DNA of 64,000 nucleotides, taken from the NCBI GenBank assembly GCA_002311655.1, contig DBYZ01000009.1:178795-242794 (forward strand), given 5' to 3'. Source of the stretch: Bacteroidales bacterium UBA1173 (GTDB lineage Bacteria; Bacteroidota; Bacteroidia; Bacteroidales; F082). Positions 32,233 to 41,562 of this stretch are shown in pieces. Numbering within the stretch: the stretch's first letter is position 1; every line of letters starts with the position of its first letter. A program made the translations under genes and the position numbers. The notes under the pieces are model-generated. The model had not been told where the DNA came from, did not search any database, and was given only the letters and a program-made list of their open reading frames with translations.

Positions 32233-33750
32233 ATGAGCAGACACGACACCATTTGCGCTATCGCAACGGCTTCCGGAGCAGGAGCCATCGCAGTTATCAG
32301 GATTTCCGGAGAAGACAGCTTCGGCACTGCGTTGTTAATATTCAGAAAGAATGGTAAAAAGCTGGAACCCAATGACATAGAGCCATACAAAGCTTATTAC
32401 GGTCAGATTATTGACACCGTTCCGGAGAAAAAGCCGATGATTGATGACGTGATAATGACGTTTTATAAGTCGCCCCACTCCTACACCGGCGAAGATTCCG
32501 TTGAGATTAGCTGTCACGGCTCAGAATTCGTGAAGCAGAAGATTTTGGAGTTGCTTTGCATCCGCGGCTGCAGGCTAGCTGAACCTGGAGAGTTCTCGAA
32601 ACGCGCATTCATAAACGGAAAACTCGACCTGGCGCAGGCTGAAGCTGTCGCTGACCTGATATCGTCGCAAAATGAGGCAGAACACAGGATTGCGATAAAC
32701 CAACTGAAAGGCGGTTTCTCAAACGAGCTCCGTGACTTACGCTCAAAACTCGTCGATCTGACATCGCTTTTGGAGCTGGAACTCGACTTCTCGGAAGAAG
32801 ACGTGGAATTTGCCGACCGCACCAAGCTTTACGAGCTGCTCGACACCGCATTAAAACATATTGGCAAGCTAACTGATTCATTCAGAATGGGTAACGCCAT
32901 CAAACACGGCATCCCTGTGGCTATCGTCGGAGAGACGAACACAGGAAAAAGCACACTTTTAAATGCCATTTTAGGTGAGGAACGCGCCATCGTTAGCGAC
33001 ATCGAAGGCACCACGCGCGACACCATTGAGGAGACGTTCAACATAGAAGGCACGATGTACCGTTTCATCGACACCGCAGGCATCCGCGAGACATCGGAAA
33101 CCATTGAAAAGATTGGTATCGAGCGCACTTTCAAGAAGATTTCTGAAGCCGACATAGTAATTGGATTGCTTGATGGAACCAAGTCGGTTAAAGACATCAT
33201 TAAAGCATGGAAAGACATTGTCAACCGCGTTAATGTGTTGAAACAGGAACTCATCATCATGGTGAATAAGAGCGACATCATGGATGCAACGAAAATGTTT
33301 ACCCTGAACGACGATTATCTCGATTATATGAAGTCGACTTACGAAAAAAATATTGAAAAACATGGCGGCTACATGACCGATGAATACTGTTACAGCATAA
33401 CCGGCATGGATTTGTACGATATCCACGGTCTGCTTACATTCTCGTATATGTCGGCAAAGAATCCGGAAGATATTGAGAACTTGAAAAGCAGCATACGCCA
33501 TCGTTATACAGACATTCCACAGATCGACGGAAACACCACTTTGGTGAGCAACCTCAGGCATTTCGAGGCTCTTACACATGCGAAAGAGAGTCTTGAACAG
33601 GTGAAAAACGGCATGGACAACAAACTTTCCGCCGATTTGCTTGCCGAGGATTTGCGTCAGGCACTATATTTCATTGGCAGCATCACCGGTGAAGTGACTA
33701 ACGGAGAGGTCTTAAACAACATTTTCGGACGTTTTTGCATCGGAAAGTGA
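32233..33750 (+). CDS. mnmE: tRNA modification GTPase MnmE
   Basis: 505 residues. With MnmG it makes the 5-carboxymethylaminomethyl group on U34 of certain tRNAs. Seen: N-terminal folate-binding domain (TICAIATASGAGAIAVIRIS), SYTGEDSVEISCHGS, G1 GETNTGKSTLLNAILGEERA, switch region SDIEGTTRDTIEE, DTAGIRET, NKSD, and the C-terminal FCIGK with the essential Cys. A slightly long linker sits after NKSD (about residues 350-395). Confidence 0.96.
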   Translation: MSRHDTICAIATASGAGAIAVIRISGEDSFGTALLIFRKNGKKLEPNDIEPYKAYYGQIIDTVPEKKPMIDDVIMTFYKSPHSYTGEDSVEISCHGSEFVKQKILELLCIRGCRLAEPGEFSKRAFINGKLDLAQAEAVADLISSQNEAEHRIAINQLKGGFSNELRDLRSKLVDLTSLLELELDFSEEDVEFADRTKLYELLDTALKHIGKLTDSFRMGNAIKHGIPVAIVGETNTGKSTLLNAILGEERAIVSDIEGTTRDTIEETFNIEGTMYRFIDTAGIRETSETIEKIGIERTFKKISEADIVIGLLDGTKSVKDIIKAWKDIVNRVNVLKQELIIMVNKSDIMDATKMFTLNDDYLDYMKSTYEKNIEKHGGYMTDEYCYSITGMDLYDIHGLLTFSYMSAKNPEDIENLKSSIRHRYTDIPQIDGNTTLVSNLRHFEALTHAKESLEQVKNGMDNKLSADLLAEDLRQALYFIGSITGEVTNGEVLNNIFGRFCIGK

Positions 33751-33780
33751 TATATAATTCAAATTATTTAAAAATTATTG

Positions 33781-33788
33781 TATATTTG
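33781..33788 (+). promoter_or_regulatory. -7 box (TATATTTG) of the AraC regulator gene
   Basis: TATATTTG 37 nt before the ATG at 33826. Confidence 0.55.
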
Positions 33789-33825
33789 CACCCGATAAAC
33801 GGTTTATAATCATAAATGATGTGGG

Positions 33826-34950
33826 ATGTTAAGTAATTCGCAATATTTGTTATTCTTTACGATAAATTTGGTTTATATAGTCGTCTGTATGTACGGATGT
33901 CTTTTGAAGACATTTTATATTCCAGAAGCGTATAAGGATATCTTCGGCGAGCTCCACCCCACCCGTTATACTCTTGCCAACATGTTTATGATGCAGGTTT
34001 TAGAGTTTCCATTCATCTTTATGATAGGACGTCCCGAGGTGCTATTCTATATCAACGGCACATCACTGATGTTCCTCACCGCATATCTGGTTGTTCTCAT
34101 CAAAGGTTATTTCTTCCTTGATTTTTACAAACCGAAACGGCTTTTGTATTTCCTGCATCCGACAATGATAGTTTGGTTGGTGCTTTTAATGCCTGTTTTA
34201 GGAATCATAGAATTCACTCCTTTATACAAAATGATTATGACCATTGTGGTGCTAATGATAGCTTTGTCATATATTTTAATGCTTGACAGATGCAGGTTAA
34301 AATTAGTAAACCAGATACGTGAGCTTGACGAGGACGAATTCTCAAGTGAAGAAGACTTCCCGGTAACAATTGCCCGAAGAATGAAATGGTTACCGTTGCT
34401 TGTATGTATAGCACTTATCGTCACATTCCTTACGAACAACTATTATGTAAAAATGGGACGTGACATCTATTTCATCATAATAAATGTTTGGTTTGCAATT
34501 TACACCTTAAACCCACACCGCAAGACCAAGAAACTTCCACAGGAACTGAAGAAAAAGGATGTGACAGAAGACTTATCCACACCTGTCAAATACAGACTTT
34601 CTGAAAAATACTGCAAAGAGACCGAGCAGAAACTGGTTGAAATCATCATGGCAAAGAAACTCTATCTTGAAGAGCACCTCACCATGAATGATCTGACCGA
34701 GGTTATGCACACCAACAAAAACTACCTCAGCGAAGTCATTGCAAGAAGCGTTTATCAGTCGTTTTACAAGCTTGTAAACACGATGCGCATCGAACATGCA
34801 TGTGAACTTTTGAGAAATGATCCGACAGCAAAGCTTGAGCAAGTGGCAATTGCGTCAGGATTTACATCCGGAAGTAGTTTTTCGCAGGTTTTCAAGCGTT
34901 TAATGGATATTTCGCCAAAGGAATATATCAGCAAAATACACGCAAAATAA
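33826..34950 (+). CDS. Membrane-anchored AraC family regulator
   Basis: 374 residues. The first ~230 residues contain about six or seven hydrophobic segments (SQYLLFFTINLVYIVVCMYG, a segment near 110-140, KMWLPLLVCIALIVTFLT-like near 188-205), a 7TM-like sensor; the last 110 are an AraC HTH domain (HLTMNDLTEVMHTNKNYLSE, LEQVAIASGFTSGSSFSQVF, MDISPKEYI). Such regulators bind tandem sites about 21 bp apart. Just such an array (34937-35060) starts in its own last codons and leads to the next gene. Confidence 0.9.
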   Translation: MLSNSQYLLFFTINLVYIVVCMYGCLLKTFYIPEAYKDIFGELHPTRYTLANMFMMQVLEFPFIFMIGRPEVLFYINGTSLMFLTAYLVVLIKGYFFLDFYKPKRLLYFLHPTMIVWLVLLMPVLGIIEFTPLYKMIMTIVVLMIALSYILMLDRCRLKLVNQIRELDEDEFSSEEDFPVTIARRMKWLPLLVCIALIVTFLTNNYYVKMGRDIYFIIINVWFAIYTLNPHRKTKKLPQELKKKDVTEDLSTPVKYRLSEKYCKETEQKLVEIIMAKKLYLEEHLTMNDLTEVMHTNKNYLSEVIARSVYQSFYKLVNTMRIEHACELLRNDPTAKLEQVAIASGFTSGSSFSQVFKRLMDISPKEYISKIHAK

Positions 34951-35060
34951 AATTCGTACACCCAAACTAAAATTTTTACACGGAAAATAAAATTCCGTAC
35001 TCCCACACTAAAGCGATTTACACGCACAATAAAATCATTTACACGCAGAATAAAGTGATT
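34937..35060. repeat. Six phased 20-21 bp repeats before the T9SS gene
   Basis: Units start at 34937, 34957, 34977, 34998, 35019 and 35040 (steps 20, 20, 21, 21, 21) with consensus TACACGCAAAATAAAATTATT; units 2 and 4 carry CCCA in place of CGCA. The first unit overlaps the stop codon of the AraC gene; the last reaches the -33 zone of the promoter at 35076-35083. A binding array for an activator of the AraC type is the natural reading. Confidence 0.82.
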
Positions 35061-35075
35061 CTCGTGTGACTGCCA

Positions 35076-35083
35076 TATTTTTG
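35076..35083 (+). promoter_or_regulatory. -7 box (TATTTTTG) of the T9SS protein gene
   Basis: 18 nt upstream of the ATG at 35101; the repeat array ends 15 nt before it. Confidence 0.6.
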
Positions 35084-35100
35084 CAGCCGAAAACAACGAT

Positions 35101-37413
35101 ATGAAAAACACTATCTCAAACGGCACAAAAATGAATTCAACAACAAGTTTAGTTGCGAGGAAACTCATATTGACTCTCCTCGTTTTACTAATGACAACCC
35201 TGGCGTGGGCACAGAAGCTTTCAGGGGGTGGTACGGAAGACAATCCATACCTTATTAATAATGCGGCTGATTGGACAACATTCACAAACAATGTCAACAA
35301 AGCTGTTAGTCCTTACGTAAATGCTTACTACCGCCTCACCGCCGACCTCAACCTCGGAACAGAAGCAGAACCAATCACCACTGTGGTAGGCCATCAAAGA
35401 AACAGACAATTTAAAGGCAATTTCGACGGTGGATTCCACACGATTCACTTGAATATGAAACGCCAGAATGACTTCGCTGGTCTTTTTGGTACCACCGACA
35501 ATGCAACAATCCAGAATCTTACAGTCGACGGAACCATTACCACTGACCATAAATTTGCCGGAGGATTTGTAGGTTATTCAAACAACGCCGCTGGAAACAC
35601 CACAAGACTCATCAACTGCATAAGCAGAATTCATATCATTTGCGACAGTATTCATGAATATATTGACTACTACGGCAATGTTGTTGAGGAAGGCACCAAA
35701 CCATTCGACTGTACTCATGGCGGATTGGTCGGACAAAACGAGTCTGGAAGCATTAGTTTTGAAAACTGCATCTTCGAAGGCAGCATCACTGACTCAAAAG
35801 CAGTGAAGACAGCTAACAAATGTACAGGATTCATCGGATGGGTCAACAACTCTGTTTATTACACCAGCTGCACCATGGCTGGAACAATTGATGTTAAGCC
35901 AAACAACGATGATTTGAAAGACAGCATGGCAAATTTCCACAGAAAGGCAGCCACAGCAAAAGTCTATTTCAATGGTCCGTCATATTATATCTCTGACTAC
36001 ACATACCCTGGTTTGGCAGTTCAAGGCACTCAAGCTCCTACAAAAGAACCTGAAAACGTCATCTCTAAAAAATACACATTTGAAGGAACCACTTATTATG
36101 TACCAAGCGCAGACATCTACGCTGACGATGTGACCTATTACGGCAGAAATCTCGTTGAGGGCAAAGATTACAGCCTTACAAAGCAACATACAGACACACA
36201 ATATATTATCACTTTCCAAGGGTTAAACAATTATGGCGGAGTCTACAAAGAAGTATACAATGCGATTGATGTGGAAATCACACCTTGGGATGCAGATAAA
36301 AAGACTGGCTGGTATGCCATCTCATCACCTAACCATGATATAGCTTTCAGCGAAGTTGAGAATTTGACAAGTGCAATACACAACATATACCGTTACGACG
36401 AAAAGAACCGTTTGTGGCAGGAATATAGAAACGCGGCCAATATTTATAGTGCCTTTGAGAATGGACGCGGCTATCTTTATCGCACATTAGACAACGGCGG
36501 AACTATTACGTTTAACGGTACCCCTAATCGTGGCGATGTTAATTACACATTGTCATCGACATACAAAACAGATAATTGTACAGGATTCAACCTCATCGGC
36601 AATCCTTATGCGCACACTATTTATAAAGGCACAGCAATTCCTAACGACTATCTGGCAAGTGGTTACTGCCTCTTGAGCTCCAACGGAACATGGCAATACA
36701 AGACCGATGCTGAAGGCATCCCTGCAGCCACTGCAATTCTTGTTCAAGCCAAGAACCTCAGATCGACTACAACCATCACGATGAAAGACATCGAAGATGC
36801 TCCTACCAAACGAGCCAGCAACGATAACATCTGGTTCACAGTATCCAACGGAAAGTATGAAGATGCCGCATGTATCGAATTCAGCGATGGCGAAGGCTTC
36901 AACAAGATGGCTCACTACAACGAAGACGCACCAATGCTTTACTTAAGCTACAACGGTCAGGAATTTGCATCAGCCAATGTGAATGATGACACAAAAGTCA
37001 TCAGCCTTTGCTTCAAGACAAAAGAAATGAGCAGATATAATCTCAGCATAAAAGCCAATGGCATGTTTGATTATCTCCACCTTATCGACAGAATGACTGG
37101 CGAGGACGTGGATATGCTTATCGACGACGAGTATTCATTCATCAGTTCGAGCAACGACGATGCCGAGCGTTTCATTGTGAAGCTCAGCTACAATGAAGGT
37201 AGCGAAGCCGCCGATGAAGTGTTCGCCTACCAGAGTGGCAGCGACCTCATCATTAATGGTGACGGTGAGCTCCAGGTGTTCGACGTTACAGGACGTATGA
37301 TGATGAACTTAAGCGTCAATGGAAACCAACGTATTAATGGGCTTTCACAAGGTGTCTATGTTTTGAGACTACTTGGTGAAGACGTAAAAACACAAAAAAT
37401 CGTCGTAAGGTAA
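35101..37413 (+). CDS. Secreted protein with T9SS C-terminal sorting domain
   Basis: 770 residues; a second Met at residue 11 may be the start. Signal peptide ending LMTTLAWAQ. The N-terminal region (40-280) has beta-helix-like GLUG-type repeats (FAGLFGTTDNATIQNLTVDG, FAGGFVGYSNN, HGGLVGQNESGS). The middle (about 400-560) contains GWYAISSP, RGYLYRT and GFNLIGNPYAH, a module also found in the large GH2 protein at 58052. The last ~75 residues form a type A T9SS sorting domain (LQVFDVTGRMMM, LSQGVYVLRL, QKIVVR). Exported, then attached or released at the surface; ligand unknown. Confidence 0.85.
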   Translation: MKNTISNGTKMNSTTSLVARKLILTLLVLLMTTLAWAQKLSGGGTEDNPYLINNAADWTTFTNNVNKAVSPYVNAYYRLTADLNLGTEAEPITTVVGHQRNRQFKGNFDGGFHTIHLNMKRQNDFAGLFGTTDNATIQNLTVDGTITTDHKFAGGFVGYSNNAAGNTTRLINCISRIHIICDSIHEYIDYYGNVVEEGTKPFDCTHGGLVGQNESGSISFENCIFEGSITDSKAVKTANKCTGFIGWVNNSVYYTSCTMAGTIDVKPNNDDLKDSMANFHRKAATAKVYFNGPSYYISDYTYPGLAVQGTQAPTKEPENVISKKYTFEGTTYYVPSADIYADDVTYYGRNLVEGKDYSLTKQHTDTQYIITFQGLNNYGGVYKEVYNAIDVEITPWDADKKTGWYAISSPNHDIAFSEVENLTSAIHNIYRYDEKNRLWQEYRNAANIYSAFENGRGYLYRTLDNGGTITFNGTPNRGDVNYTLSSTYKTDNCTGFNLIGNPYAHTIYKGTAIPNDYLASGYCLLSSNGTWQYKTDAEGIPAATAILVQAKNLRSTTTITMKDIEDAPTKRASNDNIWFTVSNGKYEDAACIEFSDGEGFNKMAHYNEDAPMLYLSYNGQEFASANVNDDTKVISLCFKTKEMSRYNLSIKANGMFDYLHLIDRMTGEDVDMLIDDEYSFISSSNDDAERFIVKLSYNEGSEAADEVFAYQSGSDLIINGDGELQVFDVTGRMMMNLSVNGNQRINGLSQGVYVLRLLGEDVKTQKIVVR

Positions 37414-37448
37414 ACAGATTAAGGATAACAGATTAAAGCAGAGAAAAA

Positions 37449-37712
37449 ATGAAAAGAATAATCTTAACCATTTCAATTATATTTACACTATGTTTATGTG
37501 CTAACGCTCAAAACGACGGCTTCTTTAGCAGTTGGAGCGGCGATTACAGTGACAGATCATCTGGGGGGATATCTAGTCCGGGATTAATAGCGCCACAAAC
37601 CCTAATCGGAAACACAGACAACGCAAATGCCACTCCTCTTGGCAATGGAATTTTAGTACTCTCCGTACTCGGCGCTTGCTATTCAATATTCAAAAGAAAT
37701 AGCAAAGATTAG
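37449..37712 (+). CDS. Small exported protein with C-terminal membrane tail
   Basis: 87 residues. Signal peptide (ILTISIIFTLCLCANAQ), a Ser/Gly-rich middle, then NATPLGNGILVLSVLGACYS followed by basic IFKRNSKD. The Pro-Leu-Gly-x-Gly + hydrophobic stretch + basic end looks like a sorting tail of the tripartite kind. 35 bp downstream of the T9SS gene, so probably co-transcribed; closed by a strong terminator. No known function. Confidence 0.7.
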   Translation: MKRIILTISIIFTLCLCANAQNDGFFSSWSGDYSDRSSGGISSPGLIAPQTLIGNTDNANATPLGNGILVLSVLGACYSIFKRNSKD

Positions 37713-37736
37713 TTAATCAGTTATATGTTAAGTTGT

Positions 37737-37769
37737 AAGGACGCGCTACGGCGCGTCCTTGCGTTTTTT
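37737..37769 (+). terminator. Rho-independent terminator
   Basis: Stem AAGGACGCGC (37737-37746), loop TACG, stem GCGCGTCCTT (37751-37760), then GCG and six T. Confidence 0.88.
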
Positions 37770-37803
37770 ATACATTTTTCTTGGCAGGTTGAAAATAAAA
37801 CTC

Positions 37804-37811
37804 TATCTTTG
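37804..37811 (+). promoter_or_regulatory. -7 box (TATCTTTG) of the EF-G gene
   Basis: 29 nt before the ATG at 37841. Confidence 0.55.
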
Positions 37812-37840
37812 CCAAATATTTGCAGCAATAATAGGATTTT

Positions 37841-39904
37841 ATGAGTCAGAATATTTCAAAACTTAGAAATATCGGTATCGCCGCACATATCGATGCAGGC
37901 AAGACAACCGTTTCGGAACGTATTTTGTTTTTCACCGGCGTGAACCGTAAACTTGGAGAGACACACGACGGGCAGGCCACCATGGACTTCATGAAACAGG
38001 AGCAGGAACGTGGCATCACCATCGCTTCAGCGGCTATCACGGCACATTGGAACGACTATCAGATCAACCTCATCGACACTCCCGGTCACGTTGACTTCAC
38101 CGTGGAAGTGGAACGCTCTTTGCGTGTCATTGACGGCATGGTGGCGGTGTTCTGCGCCGTCGGAGGCGTGCAGCCACAGAGTGAGACAGTGTGGAACCAG
38201 GCAGACAAATACCGTGTGCCTCGTATCGCATTCGTCAACAAGATGGACCGCACCGGCGCCGATTTCAACGAGGTGGTAAGCCAGATGAACAAATATCTCG
38301 GTGCCAACGCAGTGCCGCTGCATCTGCCGATAGGCGTTGAAAACGACTTCGAAGGCATGATTGACCTCGTCAGCATGAATTCGGTGATTTTCAAAGAGAA
38401 AGAACGTATCGTCGGTCCTATTCCGGAACATTTGATGGAACAGGCAAAGGCAGCACGTCAGAACCTCATCGAGCACGTCGCTGACTTTGACGATGACATC
38501 GCTGAGCTGTATCTTGCAGAGGAAGAGATTCCACTCGACATGCTGAAATCAGCCATCCGCAAGGCTACCATCAAACTTATGATGGTGCCTGTTTTATGCG
38601 GATCAGCATATAAAAACAAAGGTATCCAACTGTTGCTCGATGCTATTGTCGACTACCTCCCATCACCAAAGGACCTCGGTGCCATCATCGCACACGACCC
38701 ATACGACGAGGAGAAGACATGTCAGCGTAACCCTATTGAGAGTGAGCCGTTGGCAGCCTTGGCATTCAAGCTTATCAACGACCCGTATGTTGGCCAGCAG
38801 ACATTCATCCGTGTGTTCAGCGGCAAGCTCACCAACGGAATGAGCGTGTACAACACCAACAAAGGCAAGAGCGAGCGCATTGGACGTATCTTCCGCATCA
38901 AGGCAAAGGAACGCGAGGAGATTCAAGAGGCTGGCGCAGGCGAAATCGTGGCTCTCGTGGGTATGAAGATCACACGTACCGGCGACACATTATGCGACGA
39001 AAACGCACCACTGTTGCTTGAAAACATACACATCCCGCCAGCGGTCATCGAGATGAAGGTGAACCTCGAAGACAAGAAAAACCGCAACAAACTCGGCGAG
39101 GCGTTGGCAAAACTCTGTAACGAAGACCCATCGTTCCGCGCACATTTCGATGAAGAGACTGAAGAGACTATCATCGCCGGCATGGGCGAGCTGCATCTCG
39201 AGATTATCGTCGACCGTTTGAAAGACGAGTTTAAAGTTCCGGTAACCGTTGGAGCACCATCGGTGTCGTTCCGCGAGACCATCACCTCACAGTTCGAGTG
39301 CAATTACCGCTTCGTGAAACAGACCGGCGGCAAGGGACAGTTTGCACATACCGTAATCCGCTTCGAGCCTAACCCAGGCAAGGGATTCGAGTTTATCGAC
39401 ATCACCAAGGGCGGCGTGATTCCAAAAGAATTCATACCATCGGTGGAAAAAGGTCTGCAGGCTGCTATGAACAAAGGTCCATTCGCAGGTTATCCTGTCG
39501 TTGACGTGAAATGCGTCCTCGTTGATGGTAGCTCCCACCCTGTCGACTCATCCGACATGGCGTTCCAGCTCTGCGCCCAGATGTGTTTCAAGCAAGCATT
39601 CATGAAGGCAAATCCAGTGTTGCTCGAGCCTCAGATGAAGGTCGAGGTCAACACTCCTGACGACTATATCGGCAACGTTACCGGCGACCTCAACAAACGT
39701 CGCGGACGTATCGAGGCGATGCGACGTTTCCGCAAAGGCTCGCAGAAACTCGATGCTTTCGTACCTTTGATGGAGATGTTCGGATACGCCACAGCCTTGA
39801 GAAACATCACGTCAGGTCGCGCAAACTACTCGATGGAGTTCAACAACTACACTCCAATGCCAAAAGACAAGCAGGAGGAAATCGTCAAAGAACGCAATAA
39901 ATGA
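37841..39904 (+). CDS. fusA: Elongation factor G
   Basis: 687 residues. GTPase that moves tRNA and mRNA through the ribosome. All G motifs are intact: AHIDAGKTTVSERILF, RGITIASAAIT, DTPGHVDFT, NKMDRTGADF, GSAYKNKG; domains II to V follow with GELHLEIIVDRL and VKQTGGKGQFAH. It is not in a ribosomal-protein (str) operon here, so it may be a second EF-G; it is not of the GTPase-degenerate EF-G2 kind known in Bacteroides. The nhaC-type gene overlaps its stop (ATGA). Confidence 0.9.
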   Translation: MSQNISKLRNIGIAAHIDAGKTTVSERILFFTGVNRKLGETHDGQATMDFMKQEQERGITIASAAITAHWNDYQINLIDTPGHVDFTVEVERSLRVIDGMVAVFCAVGGVQPQSETVWNQADKYRVPRIAFVNKMDRTGADFNEVVSQMNKYLGANAVPLHLPIGVENDFEGMIDLVSMNSVIFKEKERIVGPIPEHLMEQAKAARQNLIEHVADFDDDIAELYLAEEEIPLDMLKSAIRKATIKLMMVPVLCGSAYKNKGIQLLLDAIVDYLPSPKDLGAIIAHDPYDEEKTCQRNPIESEPLAALAFKLINDPYVGQQTFIRVFSGKLTNGMSVYNTNKGKSERIGRIFRIKAKEREEIQEAGAGEIVALVGMKITRTGDTLCDENAPLLLENIHIPPAVIEMKVNLEDKKNRNKLGEALAKLCNEDPSFRAHFDEETEETIIAGMGELHLEIIVDRLKDEFKVPVTVGAPSVSFRETITSQFECNYRFVKQTGGKGQFAHTVIRFEPNPGKGFEFIDITKGGVIPKEFIPSVEKGLQAAMNKGPFAGYPVVDVKCVLVDGSSHPVDSSDMAFQLCAQMCFKQAFMKANPVLLEPQMKVEVNTPDDYIGNVTGDLNKRRGRIEAMRRFRKGSQKLDAFVPLMEMFGYATALRNITSGRANYSMEFNNYTPMPKDKQEEIVKERNK

Positions 39905-41559
39905 GCAAAAAATACAGAATAGTCGTCATTTTAGCAGCCATAATAATATGCTTCGTCGTATTATATCTGGCAGGACCATTCCATGAGCCGATGCCGTTAT
40001 GGCTTTCGATCATACCGCCTCTCATCGCCATAGCCATTGCCTTGATATTGAAAGAGGTGATATCGGCGCTGTTTTTAGGCGTGTTATCCGGCACATTCAT
40101 CATGGCGCTGTTTGCCGGACAAGAACCCGGCATGGCAGTTGGCAGCGGCCTTATGCGTGTTGTCGACACATACATCACCGGCTCGCTCTTCGATAAAGAC
40201 CATGTCACAATCATCATCTTCACTCTGATGATTGGCGGAATGGTCAAGATTATCTCGGCCAACGGAGGCATGCAAGGTATCGTGAACTGGCTGCTGAGAC
40301 GTGCCAAAGGGCCACGTTCAGGACAGTTCATGACATTCATCATGGATCTCTGCATCTTCTTCGACGACTATTCCAACACCCTGATGGTCGGAAACACCAT
40401 GCGACCTGTCGCCGACAAGCTCAAGGTGTCACGCGAGAAGCTCGCCTATATTGTCGATTCCACGTCAGCACCAGTGGTTGCTATAGCTTTCATCACCACA
40501 TGGATAGGCGCTGAGCTAAGTTACATCCAGGAAGGCATCGACGTGATCGGCATCGAGGCATCGGCATATTCTGTGTTCGTCAACTCATTGAGATACAGCT
40601 TCTACCCTCTTCTCACGCTGTGTTTTGTGCTGCTGATAATATACACTGGCCGCGACTTCGGTCCTATGCTCAGAGCGGAAAGAGAAGCACGTGTAAAAGA
40701 AGATTCATGTTCGGGAAACGCTGATAATATTAACAAATCTGCACATGGCATCGATGCATTGGTTCCATTGTTAACTCTTATTTTCGGAACAATCATCGGA
40801 CTTTTCGTCACAGGCTACGACGCATCAGTTTGGCAAGACGCAAGCCTCGACACCTTCTCGAAACTGTCAGCAACTATTGGCAATGCCAATTCATACCTCG
40901 CATTACTTTGGTCGTCGCTCATCTCATTGCTTTCTGCAATAATAATGACTTTACTCCGAGGCTCGCTCGAGTTCGGCAAGATCATGGAAGAGATGATTGA
41001 CGGCTTCAAGCTGATGTTCAACGCCGTTTTGATTCTCACGATGGCATGGTCTATCGCATTGGTTACCAAAGACATGCACACTGCAGAATTCGTCTCGGAT
41101 ATACTTTTGAAACTGTCACTGTCGCCATTCATCGTCCCAGCTTTGACATTCATTTTAGCCGCTTTGATAGGCTTCTCGACAGGCACTTCGTGGGGTACGA
41201 TGGCAATACTTTATCCTTTGATTTTACCGGCATCATGGATGCTGTGTCAAGACCAGGGATTTAGTGTCACAGCCACCATGCCGTTGTTTTATAATGTTGT
41301 AGCCTCAGTGATGGCAGGCGCCGTTATGGGTGACCACTGCTCGCCTATCTCCGACACCACCATCATGAGTTCGATGGCATCGGGATGCAACCACCTGCAG
41401 CACGTCAAGACACAGATGCCTTACGCACTGACAGTGGGTTCAGTAGCTTTGTTGATTGGAGTTTTGCCAACAGCCTTAGGATTGCCGGCGTGGGTGGCGT
41501 TCGTTATCGCCATCGCAATCCTGGCAACAATAGTCAGGTTTGTTGGCAAGAAAGTCTAG
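39901..41559 (+). CDS. NhaC family Na+/H+ antiporter
   Basis: 552 residues, about twelve hydrophobic segments. Characteristic blocks: FDDYSNTLMVGNTMRPVADK, DSTSAPVVAIAFITTWIG, IGFSTGTSWGTMAILYPLIL, and GAVMGDHCSPISDTTIMSSM. These fit NhaC-type antiporters or related exchangers (malate/lactate, arginine/ornithine are alternatives). Overlaps the EF-G gene by 4 bp, an unusual partner. Converges on ltaE with 3 bp between the stops. Confidence 0.87.
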   Translation: MSKKYRIVVILAAIIICFVVLYLAGPFHEPMPLWLSIIPPLIAIAIALILKEVISALFLGVLSGTFIMALFAGQEPGMAVGSGLMRVVDTYITGSLFDKDHVTIIIFTLMIGGMVKIISANGGMQGIVNWLLRRAKGPRSGQFMTFIMDLCIFFDDYSNTLMVGNTMRPVADKLKVSREKLAYIVDSTSAPVVAIAFITTWIGAELSYIQEGIDVIGIEASAYSVFVNSLRYSFYPLLTLCFVLLIIYTGRDFGPMLRAEREARVKEDSCSGNADNINKSAHGIDALVPLLTLIFGTIIGLFVTGYDASVWQDASLDTFSKLSATIGNANSYLALLWSSLISLLSAIIMTLLRGSLEFGKIMEEMIDGFKLMFNAVLILTMAWSIALVTKDMHTAEFVSDILLKLSLSPFIVPALTFILAALIGFSTGTSWGTMAILYPLILPASWMLCQDQGFSVTATMPLFYNVVASVMAGAVMGDHCSPISDTTIMSSMASGCNHLQHVKTQMPYALTVGSVALLIGVLPTALGLPAWVAFVIAIAILATIVRFVGKKV

Positions 41560-41562
41560 AGA

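Noticed and set aside
34937..35060. CRISPR array or coding repeat
   Set aside because: Units abut with no spacers, steps of 20 and 21 bp do not keep a reading frame, and the array sits at a promoter.
37841..39904. GTP-independent EF-G2 as described in Bacteroides
   Set aside because: G1, G3 and G4 motifs are all intact here, unlike that paralogue.
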